64,000 bases of DNA. Source: Flavobacterium ajazii. GTDB taxonomy: Bacteria; Bacteroidota; Bacteroidia; Flavobacteriales; Flavobacteriaceae. The position numbers and the translations under genes were made by a program. This document shows, piece by piece, positions 1 to 9,351 of the stretch. Below the pieces are notes generated by a model. That model searched no databases. It had not been told where the DNA came from and saw only the letters and a list, made by a program, of their open reading frames with translations. Position 1 is the stretch's first letter; every line of letters starts with the position of its first letter. The stretch lies in the NCBI RefSeq assembly GCF_010614725.1, contig NZ_JAAEHL010000013.1, positions 1 through 64,000 of the forward strand, written 5' to 3'.

Positions 1-40
1 TACTGCATTATTGTGGGAGAGTATGTCGTCGCCTTTCTTT
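1..40 (+). rRNA. rrf: 5S ribosomal RNA, 3' end only
   Basis: The first 40 bases contain GGGAGAGTATGTCGTCGCC and end in CTTTCTTT, which matches the conserved 3' part of flavobacterial 5S rRNA as I remember it. It is followed at once by a strong terminator, as expected for the last gene of an rRNA operon. The 5' part lies outside the window, so the call rests on the 3' arm and its context only. Confidence 0.8.
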
Positions 41-41
41 G

Positions 42-73
42 AAAACCCTTCCCGGTAGCGGGAAGGGTTTTTT
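42..73 (+). terminator. rRNA operon terminator
   Basis: A perfect 13-bp stem, AAAACCCTTCCCG (42-54) with CGGGAAGGGTTTT (59-71), closes a GTAG loop and runs into T residues. This is one of the most stable hairpins in the window and lies directly after the 5S 3' end. Confidence 0.92.
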
Positions 74-131
74 GTTTTACAAAATCTTGTAATTTTAGAT
101 TCTAATAGGTATTAAAACAGGATTGAATGTT

Positions 132-139
132 TACTTTTG
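132..139 (+). promoter_or_regulatory. -7 promoter element for the M1 peptidase
   Basis: TACTTTTG matches the Bacteroidota -7 consensus TAnnTTTG and lies 46 nt upstream of the ATG at 186. No TTG -33 element is seen at the usual distance, so the promoter is only half supported. Confidence 0.4.
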
Positions 140-185
140 TTAATAAGCGTTTTTTTTAGATTTTTAAATTTCAAAATTTATATTA

Positions 186-1838
186 ATGAAAAATTATATA
201 ATCATTTTTATCTCTTTTTTTATAGTTTTTACAGCAAATTCACAAGGGCTTCTTAATAAGTCAGAAAAACTGTTTACACATCAGGATACTTTGAGGGGGA
301 GTATTACTAAGGAAAGAGAATGGTGGGATTTAAAGTATTATCATTTGGATATTAAGGTAAATCCGATTGAGAAAACTATAATAGGCTCAAATACAATTAG
401 GTATACTGTTTTAAGCGAATATAATAAAATGCAGATTGATTTGCAGGAACCAATGCAAATTTACAAAGTGACTCAAAATGGAAAGGAACTAAAATTTGAA
501 AGAAATGGAAATGCTTTTTTTGTTCAGTTGCTTGAAAATCAAAAATCTGGTGAAATAAAAGAAATAGTTGTTTCGTTTGGAGGAAAACCTAAAGAAGCAG
601 TTAATCCACCATGGGATGGAGGAATTACATGGAAAAAAGATAAAAACGGAAAAGATTTTATAGCTTCATCATGTCAGGGATTGGGCGCCAGTGTTTGGTG
701 GCCATGTAAAGATCACATGTACGATGAAGTGGAAAATATGTTAATTAGTGTAAATGTTTCGGGAGATTTGACAGACGTTTCAAATGGAAGATTGCAAAGT
801 GTCAAAAAAGAAAAAGATGGTACAAAGACATTTAATTGGTATGTTTCTAATCCTATTAATAATTATGGTGTAAATATAAATATCGGTGATTATGTGAATT
901 TTTCTGAGAAATATAAAGGAGAAAAGGGCAATTTAGATTGTAATTATTATGTTTTGAGAGATAATTTAACATTAGCAAAAGAACAATTTAAAGATGTTCC
1001 AAAAATGTTGAAAGCTTTCGAAAACTGGTTTGGTCCTTATCCGTTTTATGAAGATAGTTACAAATTGGTTGAAGCGCCTTATTTAGGAATGGAGCATCAA
1101 AGCAGTGTAACCTATGGTAATCAATACAAGAATGGATATTTAGGACGTGATTTGAGTGGAACTGGCTGGGGGCTAAAATTTGATTTTATAATTATTCACG
1201 AGTCTGGTCATGAATGGTTTGCAAATAGTATAACCTATAAGGATATTGCAGATATGTGGATTCATGAGAGTTTTACTAATTATTCAGAGAGTCTTTTTCT
1301 GGAATATTATTATGGAAAAGACGCTGCAGAAGAATATATAATTGGTTGTAGAAGAAATATTGAAAATGACATTCCAATTATAGGGCATTATGATGTAAAT
1401 AATGAAGGATCAGGTGATATGTATCCAAAAGGTGCCAATATGCTGAATATGATTCGTCAGATAATTAATGATGATGTTAAATGGAAGTCGATTTTAAGAG
1501 GCTTAAATAGTACCTTTTATCATCAGACCGTTACATCAAAGCAGATAGAAGATTATATTAATATTGAGTCAGGAATTAATTTCAACAGAGTGTTTGCACA
1601 ATATTTAACAACTACTAAAATTCCGGTTTTAGAATATATTTTTAAAGAAGGATCTTTTGGTTATCACTGGACTAATTGTGTTGCTAAATTTGATATGCCG
1701 GTAAAAATAAAACTGAATGGGGTTGAAACGTGGTTAAAGCCAACTACAGAATGGAAATCTGAAAAAACCACAAGTAATGAAAGAACAATTGAAGTAGATA
1801 AAAACTTTTATGTAACCAATTCTAATATTACAGAATAA
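186..1838 (+). CDS. secreted M1-family metallopeptidase
   Basis: 550-aa zinc aminopeptidase-like protein of the M1 (gluzincin) family. The N-terminus (MKNYIIIFISFFIVFTANSQ) is a signal peptide. The zinc site is complete: HESGH at residues 338-342 and the third ligand Glu361, exactly HEXXH-x18-E. The exopeptidase GAMEN motif is present in the divergent form GMEHQ. The C-terminal part is shorter than in the long aminopeptidase N proteins. It is probably periplasmic or surface-bound and trims peptides taken up as nutrients. It stands alone, between the rRNA terminator and a convergent tpiA. Confidence 0.9.
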   Translation: MKNYIIIFISFFIVFTANSQGLLNKSEKLFTHQDTLRGSITKEREWWDLKYYHLDIKVNPIEKTIIGSNTIRYTVLSEYNKMQIDLQEPMQIYKVTQNGKELKFERNGNAFFVQLLENQKSGEIKEIVVSFGGKPKEAVNPPWDGGITWKKDKNGKDFIASSCQGLGASVWWPCKDHMYDEVENMLISVNVSGDLTDVSNGRLQSVKKEKDGTKTFNWYVSNPINNYGVNINIGDYVNFSEKYKGEKGNLDCNYYVLRDNLTLAKEQFKDVPKMLKAFENWFGPYPFYEDSYKLVEAPYLGMEHQSSVTYGNQYKNGYLGRDLSGTGWGLKFDFIIIHESGHEWFANSITYKDIADMWIHESFTNYSESLFLEYYYGKDAAEEYIIGCRRNIENDIPIIGHYDVNNEGSGDMYPKGANMLNMIRQIINDDVKWKSILRGLNSTFYHQTVTSKQIEDYINIESGINFNRVFAQYLTTTKIPVLEYIFKEGSFGYHWTNCVAKFDMPVKIKLNGVETWLKPTTEWKSEKTTSNERTIEVDKNFYVTNSNITE

Positions 1839-1850
1839 TATAAAAAGAAG

Positions 1851-1885
1851 AAACCCGATAATTCATGAAATTTTATCGGGTTTTT
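1851..1885. terminator. bidirectional terminator between the M1 peptidase and tpiA
   Basis: AAACCCGATAA (1851-1861) pairs with TTATCGGGTTT (1873-1883). A-runs precede and T-runs follow the stem, so it can serve both converging genes. Confidence 0.85.
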
Positions 1886-1894
1886 GTGTTATAA

Positions 1895-2647
1895 TTAGAT
1901 AGCTGTTACAATTGCAAGGAAATCATCAGCTTTTAAAGCTGCTCCACCAATTAGGCCGCCATCTACATCTGGCTTAGAAAAAATTTCTTTTGCATTTTCA
2001 GGTTTTACTGATCCTCCGTATAAGATAGATACTTCATCAGCGATATCATTTCCAAAAGCTTTACGAATAGTTTCTCTAATAAATTCGTGCATTTCCTGTG
2101 CCTGTTCAGGAGATGCTGTTTCTCCTGTACCAATAGCCCAAACTGGCTCATAAGCCAAAACTACATTTGACCATGATTCTTTCGAAATATGAAATAATCC
2201 GTCACGTAATTGATTTTCAACAATATTAAAATGATTATTAGCTTGACGATCTTTTAATTCTTCTCCAAAACAAAAAATAACTGTCATTTCATGTTTTAAA
2301 GCTGTGTCAACTTTATTAGCAATTAAAGCATCAGTTTCATTAAAAATAGCTCTGCGCTCTGAGTGGCCTAAAATTACAGTATTAACTCCAATACTTTTTA
2401 GCATATCGGCAGAAATTTCTCCAGTAAAAGCTCCTCCTTCTGCCTGGTGAACGTTTTGTGCTGAAACACCAATTGGAGTGTTTTTTAATTTATTAATGGC
2501 AGCAGCTAAATTTACAAAAGTCGGTGCTACGATAACCTGAGCGTTTGTTTTTGCTGGTATTTTTGTAATTAATTCGTTTAATAATTCTTCAGTTTGACTA
2601 GCATTTTTATGCATTTTCCAGTTTCCTGCAACAATTTGTTTTCTCAT
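1895..2647 (-). CDS. tpiA: triosephosphate isomerase
   Basis: 250 aa, the usual length for TIM. It interconverts dihydroxyacetone phosphate and glyceraldehyde 3-phosphate in glycolysis and gluconeogenesis in the cytoplasm. The catalytic residues are all visible: Lys11 in AGNWKMHKN, His95 in LGHSERR and Glu167 in AYEPVWAIGTG. The phosphate-binding YGGSVKPEN motif is near the C-terminus. It lies 67 nt downstream of the thioredoxin-like gene on the same strand and is probably cotranscribed with it. Confidence 0.98.
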   Translation of the reverse strand: MRKQIVAGNWKMHKNASQTEELLNELITKIPAKTNAQVIVAPTFVNLAAAINKLKNTPIGVSAQNVHQAEGGAFTGEISADMLKSIGVNTVILGHSERRAIFNETDALIANKVDTALKHEMTVIFCFGEELKDRQANNHFNIVENQLRDGLFHISKESWSNVVLAYEPVWAIGTGETASPEQAQEMHEFIRETIRKAFGNDIADEVSILYGGSVKPENAKEIFSKPDVDGGLIGGAALKADDFLAIVTAI

Positions 2648-2714
2648 TTTTGGATAGTATTAATTTTTTTTGTTTTTATAGATTTTAAAGGTTGTTTTTT
2701 TTAATGTGTATTAA

Positions 2715-3209
2715 TTATTTAAGACTTTTTAATGTTTCATTAATTTTATCAAAATCGGTTTCTATGGCACGATAGATTATAATTTTTCCAGTTTTATCAA
2801 GTATAATATATCTCGGAATCCAGTCTAAATCAACTGATTTTCCAAAAGCACCTTTCATTCCATCATTCATCATGTAATGGTCCCCATTTAATTCGTGTTT
2901 TTCAATTCCGGCTTTCCATTTATCAGCTGTTTTATCAGCTGAAATAAATAAATAAGAAACTTCAGGATTGTTGGCTTGAAGTTCTTTTACTTTAGGCATC
3001 GCTTTTACACAGTCACCACACCACGAAGCCCAGACTTCAATTACTAAAGTTTTTCCTTTGTATTTTTTTAAAATATCTTTGAATGTAACCTGATTTTCTT
3101 CAACAGACAATAATTTTTCAGATAAAGCTTCTTTTGAAAAATTATTTTTTTGAGCATTTGTACATGAAAATGTAGCAAAAGCAATAAGTAATATAACTAA
3201 TTGTTTCAT
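2715..3209 (-). CDS. TlpA/thioredoxin-like lipoprotein
   Basis: 164-aa thiol-disulfide protein. A lipoprotein signal ends in FATFSC (Cys16), which predicts membrane anchoring on the periplasmic side. A thioredoxin-fold domain follows, with the redox motif WASWCGDC (Cys64 and Cys67) and the cis-Pro region WIPRYIIL. CGDC rather than CGPC suggests an altered redox potential. The likely role is reduction or folding of extracytoplasmic proteins. It is the first gene of a probable two-gene unit with tpiA, an order I recall from other flavobacteria. Confidence 0.88.
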   Translation of the reverse strand: MKQLVILLIAFATFSCTNAQKNNFSKEALSEKLLSVEENQVTFKDILKKYKGKTLVIEVWASWCGDCVKAMPKVKELQANNPEVSYLFISADKTADKWKAGIEKHELNGDHYMMNDGMKGAFGKSVDLDWIPRYIILDKTGKIIIYRAIETDFDKINETLKSLK

Positions 3210-3559
3210 TTTTATATGTTTTAAACAAAGTTAAACAAACAATTTGAAACAGAAATGCAGATTATAAAAATTCAGAAAACACTCAATTTTACATTCAAAA
3301 AGAGAAAAATTGTTTAGTAAAGAAAAAATGAAATCGTAATAGTTATACCTGAAATTTTAATTTTTTGATAATTCTATAAATCAATCTAGTGTTAAAAGGT
3401 TGTTTATTTGCTTTTTTATTCAAAAAAATGGAAAATAAACGTCAAAAAAGATTTTTGAGAAGTATAAAAATTTAGTTTTAAAGAATTGATTATGAAATTT
3501 AATTCTCTCCCGGATTTTTTCAAAATTAGCTATATTTGCATGTAATTTAAACTTAGAGT
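3210..3559. other. 350-bp AT-rich divergent intergenic region
   Basis: This gap separates the leftward thioredoxin-like gene from the rightward deaminase gene. It holds a possible -7 element on each side: CAAAGTTA at 3226-3233 (TAACTTTG on the minus strand) and TATATTTG at 3531-3538 (plus strand). I see no convincing small gene, RNA or strong hairpin in the remainder. Confidence 0.5.
3531..3538 (+). promoter_or_regulatory. -7 promoter element for the deaminase-like gene
   Basis: TATATTTG is a perfect TAnnTTTG match, 21 nt upstream of the ATG at 3560. A TTG -33 element is not visible at the standard spacing. Confidence 0.5.
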
Positions 3560-4978
3560 ATGACGAGGATAATTACATTTTTTTGTTTTCTGATAACGCA
3601 ATCAAATTTTTCGCAGTCGGCTGAAAATTATTTAGAAAAAATCAGAAGTAATGAAGCTGCCCTGACAGCTTTTTTTCAGCAAATGCCAAAAGGCGGCGAT
3701 TTACATCATCATTTTTCGGGATCTATTTATGCAGAACCTCTTTTGAATAGGGTTATCGCAGAAGATTTTTATCTTAATTTGGAAACGATGGAAGTTTCAA
3801 AAACAAAACCGGCAAAAGGAAATTGGGAAACTTTTTCATCACTCAAAAATCAGGGTAAACTTCCTTTTTATAAGCAACAGGTAATGCAAACTTGGTCTGC
3901 AAAAGATTTTAACGGTGTATCAGTTCCTTCTGATGATTTGTTTTTTGACTCTTTTCAAAAGTTTTCTCCTGCCATTGAAGGTCATTTTGCAGAAGGCTTA
4001 ACAGAACTAAAAAACCGTGCACTTTCTGAAAATGTAAGTTATATTGAAACGCAATTGTCTACGATTCCATGTGATATGAAAGTAGATGATTTAAATGATT
4101 TTAACGTAAAACTTCGGCAGGCAGCCAGTCAGAAAGATGAAAAGACTGTTTTAAAACTTCTGGATGATTTATATAAAAGCATCCAGCAAAGAGATGCTAA
4201 AAAATACGCTGAAGATTTTAATAGCAATTTTATAGCAAAACTTCACAAAGATTTAAAAATTGATGATGACCGATTTACGATGCGTTATCAAAATTTTGTA
4301 CTCCGTTTTATGGAACCTGTTGATTTATTTAAAAATCTTACGATTGCTTTTATATCTGCAAACGAAAGTAAGCTGCTTGCGGGCGTAAATATTGTCTCTC
4401 CGGAAGATGGAGAAACTTCTATGAAGGATTATTGGCTTCATATGGTGATGTTTAAATATTGCCATTCGCGTTTTCCAGATGTAAAATACACGCTTCATGC
4501 AGGAGAACTTACATTGGGACTGGTACAGCCTGAAGATTTAACCTGGCATATTAATTCGGCAATCCATATGGCGGGAGCTAATAGAATTGGACACGGAGTA
4601 GATATTGCTTACGAAGCAAATTCGTATGATTTATTGCGTTACATGTCAAAAAATAATATTCCGATTGAAATCAATTTAGCGAGTAACGAATTTATTTTGA
4701 AAGTTAAAGAAGGTAGACACCCTTTTACACTTTATAAAGAATTTAATGTCCCAATAGTGATCAGTACAGATGATGCCGGGATTTTAAGAACCAATATGAC
4801 GGAGCAATATGTTTTATTAGCCAAAAGATATCCGGATGTTTCTTATGAGACGATAAAAAAGTATGTTTACAACAGTATTAATTATAGTTTTATACAAGAT
4901 ACAGACATAAAAAAACAATTATTAAAAGATTTGGATAACAGATTTAAAATCTTTGAAAATCAATTTTTTAAAAATTAG
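3560..4978 (+). CDS. secreted adenosine deaminase-like enzyme (ADA/AMP deaminase superfamily)
   Basis: 472-aa metal-dependent deaminase. An N-terminal signal peptide (MTRIITFFCFLITQSNFSQS) predicts export. All superfamily metal and catalytic motifs are present: GGDLHHHFSGS with His49-51, HAGE with His313 and Glu316, GHGVDI with His345, and STDDAG with Asp404-Asp405. The exported form and extra N-terminal region recall secreted ADGF/CECR1-type adenosine deaminases more than the roughly 330-aa cytosolic ADA. The likely reaction is adenosine to inosine outside the cytoplasm for purine salvage. The substrate is inferred. Confidence 0.85.
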   Translation: MTRIITFFCFLITQSNFSQSAENYLEKIRSNEAALTAFFQQMPKGGDLHHHFSGSIYAEPLLNRVIAEDFYLNLETMEVSKTKPAKGNWETFSSLKNQGKLPFYKQQVMQTWSAKDFNGVSVPSDDLFFDSFQKFSPAIEGHFAEGLTELKNRALSENVSYIETQLSTIPCDMKVDDLNDFNVKLRQAASQKDEKTVLKLLDDLYKSIQQRDAKKYAEDFNSNFIAKLHKDLKIDDDRFTMRYQNFVLRFMEPVDLFKNLTIAFISANESKLLAGVNIVSPEDGETSMKDYWLHMVMFKYCHSRFPDVKYTLHAGELTLGLVQPEDLTWHINSAIHMAGANRIGHGVDIAYEANSYDLLRYMSKNNIPIEINLASNEFILKVKEGRHPFTLYKEFNVPIVISTDDAGILRTNMTEQYVLLAKRYPDVSYETIKKYVYNSINYSFIQDTDIKKQLLKDLDNRFKIFENQFFKN

Positions 4979-5027
4979 GATATTTGAATTTGAAAACTGT
5001 TTTTGTAAACAAATTATATTTCTTCAG

Positions 5028-5501
5028 ATGAATATTAAACTTATCGCCATTGGCAAAACCGATAATAAATCATTGCAAACGTTAATCGATGATTATACCA
5101 AACGTTTGTCGTTTTATATCAAATTTGATTTAGAAATCATTCCTGATATTAAAAACGTAAAGAATTTATCTGAAAGTCAGCAAAAAGAGAAGGAAGGAGA
5201 ATTGATCTTATCTAAATTAGCTCCAACCGATCAATTGATTTTGTTGGATGAAAACGGAAAAAATTTCTCCAGCGTTGGTTTTTCAGAAGAGCTGCAAAAA
5301 AAGATGAACTCCGGAATAAAAACACTGGTTTTTGTAATTGGCGGACCTTATGGTTTTTCGGAAACGGTTTATAACAAAGCTCAGGGCAAAGTCTCACTTT
5401 CTTTAATGACATTTTCCCATCAAATGGTGCGTTTGTTCTTTATAGAACAATTGTATCGCGGTTTTACAATTTTAAGAAATGAACCTTATCATCATCAATA
5501 A
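5028..5501 (+). CDS. rlmH: 23S rRNA (pseudouridine-1915-N3)-methyltransferase RlmH
   Basis: 157 aa from the ATG at 5028, the typical length and start (MNIKLIAIGKT). An in-frame ATG at 4953 would add 25 residues overlapping the upstream gene and is unlikely. The SPOUT methyltransferase core is clear: FVIGGPYGFSETV for the SAM-binding knot, LSLMTFSHQMVRLFF, and the C-terminal EPYHH. RlmH methylates pseudouridine 1915 in helix 69 of 23S rRNA on assembled ribosomes. It starts 49 nt after the deaminase stop, with no terminator between them. Confidence 0.97.
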   Translation: MNIKLIAIGKTDNKSLQTLIDDYTKRLSFYIKFDLEIIPDIKNVKNLSESQQKEKEGELILSKLAPTDQLILLDENGKNFSSVGFSEELQKKMNSGIKTLVFVIGGPYGFSETVYNKAQGKVSLSLMTFSHQMVRLFFIEQLYRGFTILRNEPYHHQ

Positions 5502-5593
5502 TTAGAGATTGTTAAAATCTTGTTTATTTATTAATGAAGATTCATTATGATTACAGGAAAAAATAGATAAATTAGCCTTCCAAAACCATAACT

Positions 5594-6910
5594 ATGACAA
5601 ACTTACCTAAAGGAAGTAAAAAACTATTGAATGCCTGGGTCTTTTATGATTGGGCAAATTCTGTTTATACTCTTACAATAGCATCAGCTGTATTTCCAAT
5701 TTTTTATGAAGCCTTATTTTCTAAAAGAAGTCATTACATTGAAGTTTTTGGATTAGAATTAAAAAATACAGCCCTGATTAGTTTTATAACAGCATTTGCC
5801 TTTGTTTTTGTAGCCATTTTTTCGCCATTATTATCAGGTATTGCAGATTATGTTGGGAATAAAAAATCATTCATGAAATTTTTCTGCTATGTGGGAGCAT
5901 TATCCTGCATGGGATTGTATTGGTTTGATCTTGAAAATATTTACATCGGATTATTGTTTTACTTTCTGGGGCTTATTGGTTATTGGGGAAGTTTAGTTTT
6001 CTATAATTCCTATTTGCCGGATATTGCTTTTCCTGAACAGCAGGATAAAATTAGTGCGAAAGGATATTCTTTAGGGTATATTGGAAGCGTAATTTTGCTG
6101 GTTATCAATCTGGCGATGATAATGAAGCCTGACTGGTTCAAAATTACAGGAACAGCAACTCAATCGGCTAGTGATATAGCGATGCGATATTCTTTTATAA
6201 TGGTGGGGGCATGGTGGATTTTATTTAGTCAGTATACCTATTATTATTTACCAAAGGGAAGTAAAGAAAAAGGCGAAAAACTAACTAAATCTGTAATTTT
6301 TAACGGTTTTAAGGAGTTGAAAAAGGTGTGGGGTTTATTGAATGATAATGTACCTCTAAAAAGATACTTAGGTGGATTTTTTGTGTCAAGTATGGCGGTT
6401 CAGACAGTGATGCTTGTCGCTACTTATTTTGGTGCTCAGGAAATTCAGTGGGCATCTAAAGACGAAAGTACAATTGGTTTGATTATTTGTATTTTAATTA
6501 TACAGTTAGTTGCTGTAATTGGAGCTGTTTTAACTTCGAGAGCTTCGGAGAAGTTTGGTAACATCCCAACTTTAATCTTCATTAACTGTATTTGGGCAGT
6601 TTTTTGTGCTCTTGCTTTTTTTATTACTTTACCAATACATTTTTATGTTATGGCGACAGTAGCAGGATTTGTAATGGGAGGAATTCAGGCTTTATCACGC
6701 TCAACATATTCAAAATTATTACCTGAAACAGAAGATACAGCATCATTTTTTAGCTTTTATGATGTAGCTGAAAAAATTGGGATTGTTATTGGAATGTGTC
6801 TTTATGGAATTATCGATCAGATTACAGGAAGCCCTCGTTTGGCGATTGTGTTTTTAGCATTATTTTTTGTAACTGCTATTTTCCTTTTAAGAAGAGTACA
6901 TAAAAAATAA
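5594..6910 (+). CDS. MFS transporter, UMF1/Atg22-like family
   Basis: 438-aa multispanning inner-membrane protein with about 12 hydrophobic segments. The N-terminus NAWVFYDWANSVYTL and the later SRSTYSKLLPETED are hallmark stretches of the UMF1 branch of the major facilitator superfamily, named after the yeast vacuolar Atg22 relatives. In bacteria the substrate is generally unknown. It follows rlmH by 92 nt and precedes an unrelated pentapeptide-repeat gene, so context does not suggest a cargo. Confidence 0.88.
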   Translation: MTNLPKGSKKLLNAWVFYDWANSVYTLTIASAVFPIFYEALFSKRSHYIEVFGLELKNTALISFITAFAFVFVAIFSPLLSGIADYVGNKKSFMKFFCYVGALSCMGLYWFDLENIYIGLLFYFLGLIGYWGSLVFYNSYLPDIAFPEQQDKISAKGYSLGYIGSVILLVINLAMIMKPDWFKITGTATQSASDIAMRYSFIMVGAWWILFSQYTYYYLPKGSKEKGEKLTKSVIFNGFKELKKVWGLLNDNVPLKRYLGGFFVSSMAVQTVMLVATYFGAQEIQWASKDESTIGLIICILIIQLVAVIGAVLTSRASEKFGNIPTLIFINCIWAVFCALAFFITLPIHFYVMATVAGFVMGGIQALSRSTYSKLLPETEDTASFFSFYDVAEKIGIVIGMCLYGIIDQITGSPRLAIVFLALFFVTAIFLLRRVHKK

Positions 6911-6995
6911 TTAGTAAAATAATACTTCAGTCTCAACGCAATTATCATACAATTGATTCTTGCGTTTTTTATTTAAATTAAACAATAAATCTTTA

Positions 6996-7568
6996 ATGAT
7001 TAGCGAGTATTTCATTGATAAAGAATATAATAACGTCATTTATGATAAGGATGCTGCTAATTTTAAGGAATTTGAATGTTGTATTTTTAATAATTGTAAT
7101 TTTTCTGCCTGTACTTTTTTAGCTGTTACATTTATTGACTGCGTTTTTAATGACTGCACTTTTTCTGAAGCAAAGATTAATTATGTGGCTTTTAGAACAG
7201 CAACTTTTAATCGGTGTGAAATTAAAGATGTGAATTTTGCCATGTGTGACAAACTCATTTTTGAAATTCATTTCAATGATTGTGTATTAGATTTTTCGAA
7301 ATTTTATACCTTGAAAATAAAAGGAACAACATTTACAAACTGTAGTTTAATTGCTGTTGATTTTATGGCTGCAGATCTTACAAATGTGCTTTTTGATAAT
7401 TGTGATTTGTATCGATCGGAATTTGATAAAGCAACTGCAAATAAAGCGGATTTTAAAACCAGTTATAATTATACGATTGATCCATCCAAAACGAAACTAA
7501 AAAAAGCTATTTTTTCTTTGAATGAAGTAAAAGGATTGTTGTTTAAGTATGATGTAATTGTGAGTTAA
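6996..7568 (+). CDS. pentapeptide repeat protein
   Basis: 190 aa from the ATG at 6996. An in-frame TTG at 6960 would add 12 residues but has no better leader. Nearly the whole protein is quadrilateral beta-helix repeats with Phe, Cys or Leu at the central position, for example CIFNNCNFSACTF, DCVFNDCTF and ADLTNVLFDNCDLYRSEF. Members include Qnr-like gyrase protectors, but no function can be assigned from sequence. The many Cys residues at turn positions suggest a cytoplasmic protein. Its stop abuts the convergent GNAT gene with no spacer. Confidence 0.85.
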   Translation: MISEYFIDKEYNNVIYDKDAANFKEFECCIFNNCNFSACTFLAVTFIDCVFNDCTFSEAKINYVAFRTATFNRCEIKDVNFAMCDKLIFEIHFNDCVLDFSKFYTLKIKGTTFTNCSLIAVDFMAADLTNVLFDNCDLYRSEFDKATANKADFKTSYNYTIDPSKTKLKKAIFSLNEVKGLLFKYDVIVS

Positions 7569-8066
7569 TTACAACTTTTTCTCCATTACATAATCTTCCA
7601 TTAAATATCCATTTCCAATGTCAATATTGACTTCATCGATAATTTCAAAACCTATTTTTTTATAAAAACTTAAGGCTGAATTGAATCGGTTTACATTTAA
7701 TAATAAACTGATGGAATGATTTTCTAAAGCCAGTTTTTCAATGTTTTCAATTGTTTTTTTACCAATACCTTTTCCCTGTGTTTCCGGTAAAAGATATATT
7801 TTATGAATTTTTGTTACTGCATCATTTTTGTAATGATGTTCAATTCCGATAAAACCTAAAGTTGTTCCATCTTCTGAAATCAGATAAAATAATTGCTCTT
7901 TGTTCTTAATCTGATTGGTTAAAGCTTCATCTGAATAAATTAAATTGAGCATATAGTCTAATTGATCTTTCGTTAAAATTTGACCATAGGTTATCGGCCA
8001 GGTTATATGCGCAATCTTTTGAATTTTGTTGATATCCTCAAATGAGGCTTCGGTAACTAGAATCAT
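7569..8066 (-). CDS. GNAT family N-acetyltransferase
   Basis: 165-aa acetyl-CoA-dependent N-acetyltransferase. Motif A is clear: KIYLLPETQGKGIGKK, with the Q-x-x-G-x-G loop that binds acetyl-CoA. Motif B follows at NRFNSALSFYKKIGFE. The substrate is unknown. It ends one base from the converging pentapeptide-repeat gene and starts 2 nt downstream of the guaC stop, so it is probably cotranscribed with guaC. Confidence 0.88.
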   Translation of the reverse strand: MILVTEASFEDINKIQKIAHITWPITYGQILTKDQLDYMLNLIYSDEALTNQIKNKEQLFYLISEDGTTLGFIGIEHHYKNDAVTKIHKIYLLPETQGKGIGKKTIENIEKLALENHSISLLLNVNRFNSALSFYKKIGFEIIDEVNIDIGNGYLMEDYVMEKKL

Positions 8067-8068
8067 AT

Positions 8069-9112
8069 TTATTTTGTAAAAACTTGATTTTCCTGCTCGC
8101 TTACGCGGATAAAAGTGGTTCGTTTTGTTAATTCTTTTAGTCTGGAAGCTCCCACATACGTGCAGGTACTGCGTAAGCCACCTAAAATATCCAGAACAGT
8201 GTTGATTACGTTGCCTTTAAAAGGGACCTGAACAGTTTTTCCTTCACTTGCTCTGTATTCAGCAACTCCGCCAGCATGTTTGTCCATTGCGGTAGCCGAA
8301 CTCATTCCGTAAAATTGTTTGAATTTTTCGCCTTTTATTTCAATTAGTTCACCTCCACTTTCTGTATGTCCGGCAAGCATTCCGCCAAGCATTACAAAAT
8401 CTGAGCCTGCACCAAAAGCTTTGGCAACATCACCGGGAGTTGTACACCCTCCATCGCTAATAATATGTCCGCCTAAGCCATGAGCCGCATCAGCGCATTC
8501 AATGATAGCTGACAGCTGCGGATAACCTACTCCGGTTTTTACACGGGTAGTACAAACGGAACCAGGACCAATTCCGACCTTAACAATATCAGCTCCGGCT
8601 AATAATAATTCTTCTGTCATTTCACCGGTTACTACATTTCCTGCAATAATAACTTTGTCAGGATATTGTTTTCGGGTTTGTTTTAAAAACTGCACAAAAT
8701 GTTCTGAATATCCATTGGCAACATCAATACATATGAATTTCAGTAATGGATTTGCTTCAATAATTTTAGCGATTTTTGCAGCATCCTCTTTTCCTGTTCC
8801 GGTGCTGATGGCAATATAATTATAGAAATCGGTAGATGCATTTTCTAAAAACTCATTCCATTCCTTAAGTGAATAATGTTTATGAATAGTTGTAAAAAGC
8901 TTTTCTTTTGCTAAAATAGCAGCCATTTCAAAGGTGCCGACAGTATCCATATTCGCTGCCATAATTGGAATTCCTGTCCATGCAGTAGCAGTACTGTGTA
9001 AAAAATTAAAATTTCTTTCTAAAGATACTTCGGATCTGCTTTTCAAAGTAGATCTTTTGGGTCTGATCATAACATCTTTAAATCCTAATTTAAGATCTGT
9101 TTCTATTCTCAT
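8069..9112 (-). CDS. guaC: GMP reductase
   Basis: 347-codon gene using the ATG at 9110-9112; an upstream in-frame TTG at 9139 overlaps the predicted promoter and is rejected. The 346-aa product matches E. coli GuaC in length. It reduces GMP to IMP with NADPH in purine salvage. The IMPDH/GMPR TIM-barrel signature GPGSVCTTR carries the catalytic Cys187. ISDGGCTTPGDVAKAFGAG forms the phosphate site. No CBS domains are present, which separates it from IMP dehydrogenase. Confidence 0.96.
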   Translation of the reverse strand: MRIETDLKLGFKDVMIRPKRSTLKSRSEVSLERNFNFLHSTATAWTGIPIMAANMDTVGTFEMAAILAKEKLFTTIHKHYSLKEWNEFLENASTDFYNYIAISTGTGKEDAAKIAKIIEANPLLKFICIDVANGYSEHFVQFLKQTRKQYPDKVIIAGNVVTGEMTEELLLAGADIVKVGIGPGSVCTTRVKTGVGYPQLSAIIECADAAHGLGGHIISDGGCTTPGDVAKAFGAGSDFVMLGGMLAGHTESGGELIEIKGEKFKQFYGMSSATAMDKHAGGVAEYRASEGKTVQVPFKGNVINTVLDILGGLRSTCTYVGASRLKELTKRTTFIRVSEQENQVFTK

Positions 9113-9136
9113 GATTTTCGAAATTTTAGATACTAT

Positions 9137-9144
9137 CAAATATA
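9137..9144 (-). promoter_or_regulatory. -7 promoter element for guaC
   Basis: CAAATATA on the plus strand is TATATTTG on the minus strand, 24 nt upstream of the chosen guaC ATG. It supports 9112 over the upstream TTG, which overlaps this element. Confidence 0.5.
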
Positions 9145-9351
9145 TTAATTTTGAAAATGACAGTGTTTATAACAATGTAAAAACTAATCTTTTAGTTATT
9201 AACATCTGAAAAAATAAAAGTTTTAAAAATTTAGCAGGTATTTGTATTTTGTTTTAAAGTGCTTGTTTTTAGTGTTTTGTGATGTTTGTTGTAAAAGAAT
9301 TTCTTTTTGTTTTTTAAGATAAAAACAGAAAACGGTTTATAGTTAATTACT

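Noticed and set aside
4953..5027. Longer rlmH start using the ATG at 4953
   Set aside because: It would overlap the upstream gene and add 25 residues to a family of about 156 aa.
8934..9209. 91-codon plus-strand frame over the 5' end of guaC
   Set aside because: It is antisense to the conserved guaC start region, with a hydrophobic but motif-free translation and no promoter.
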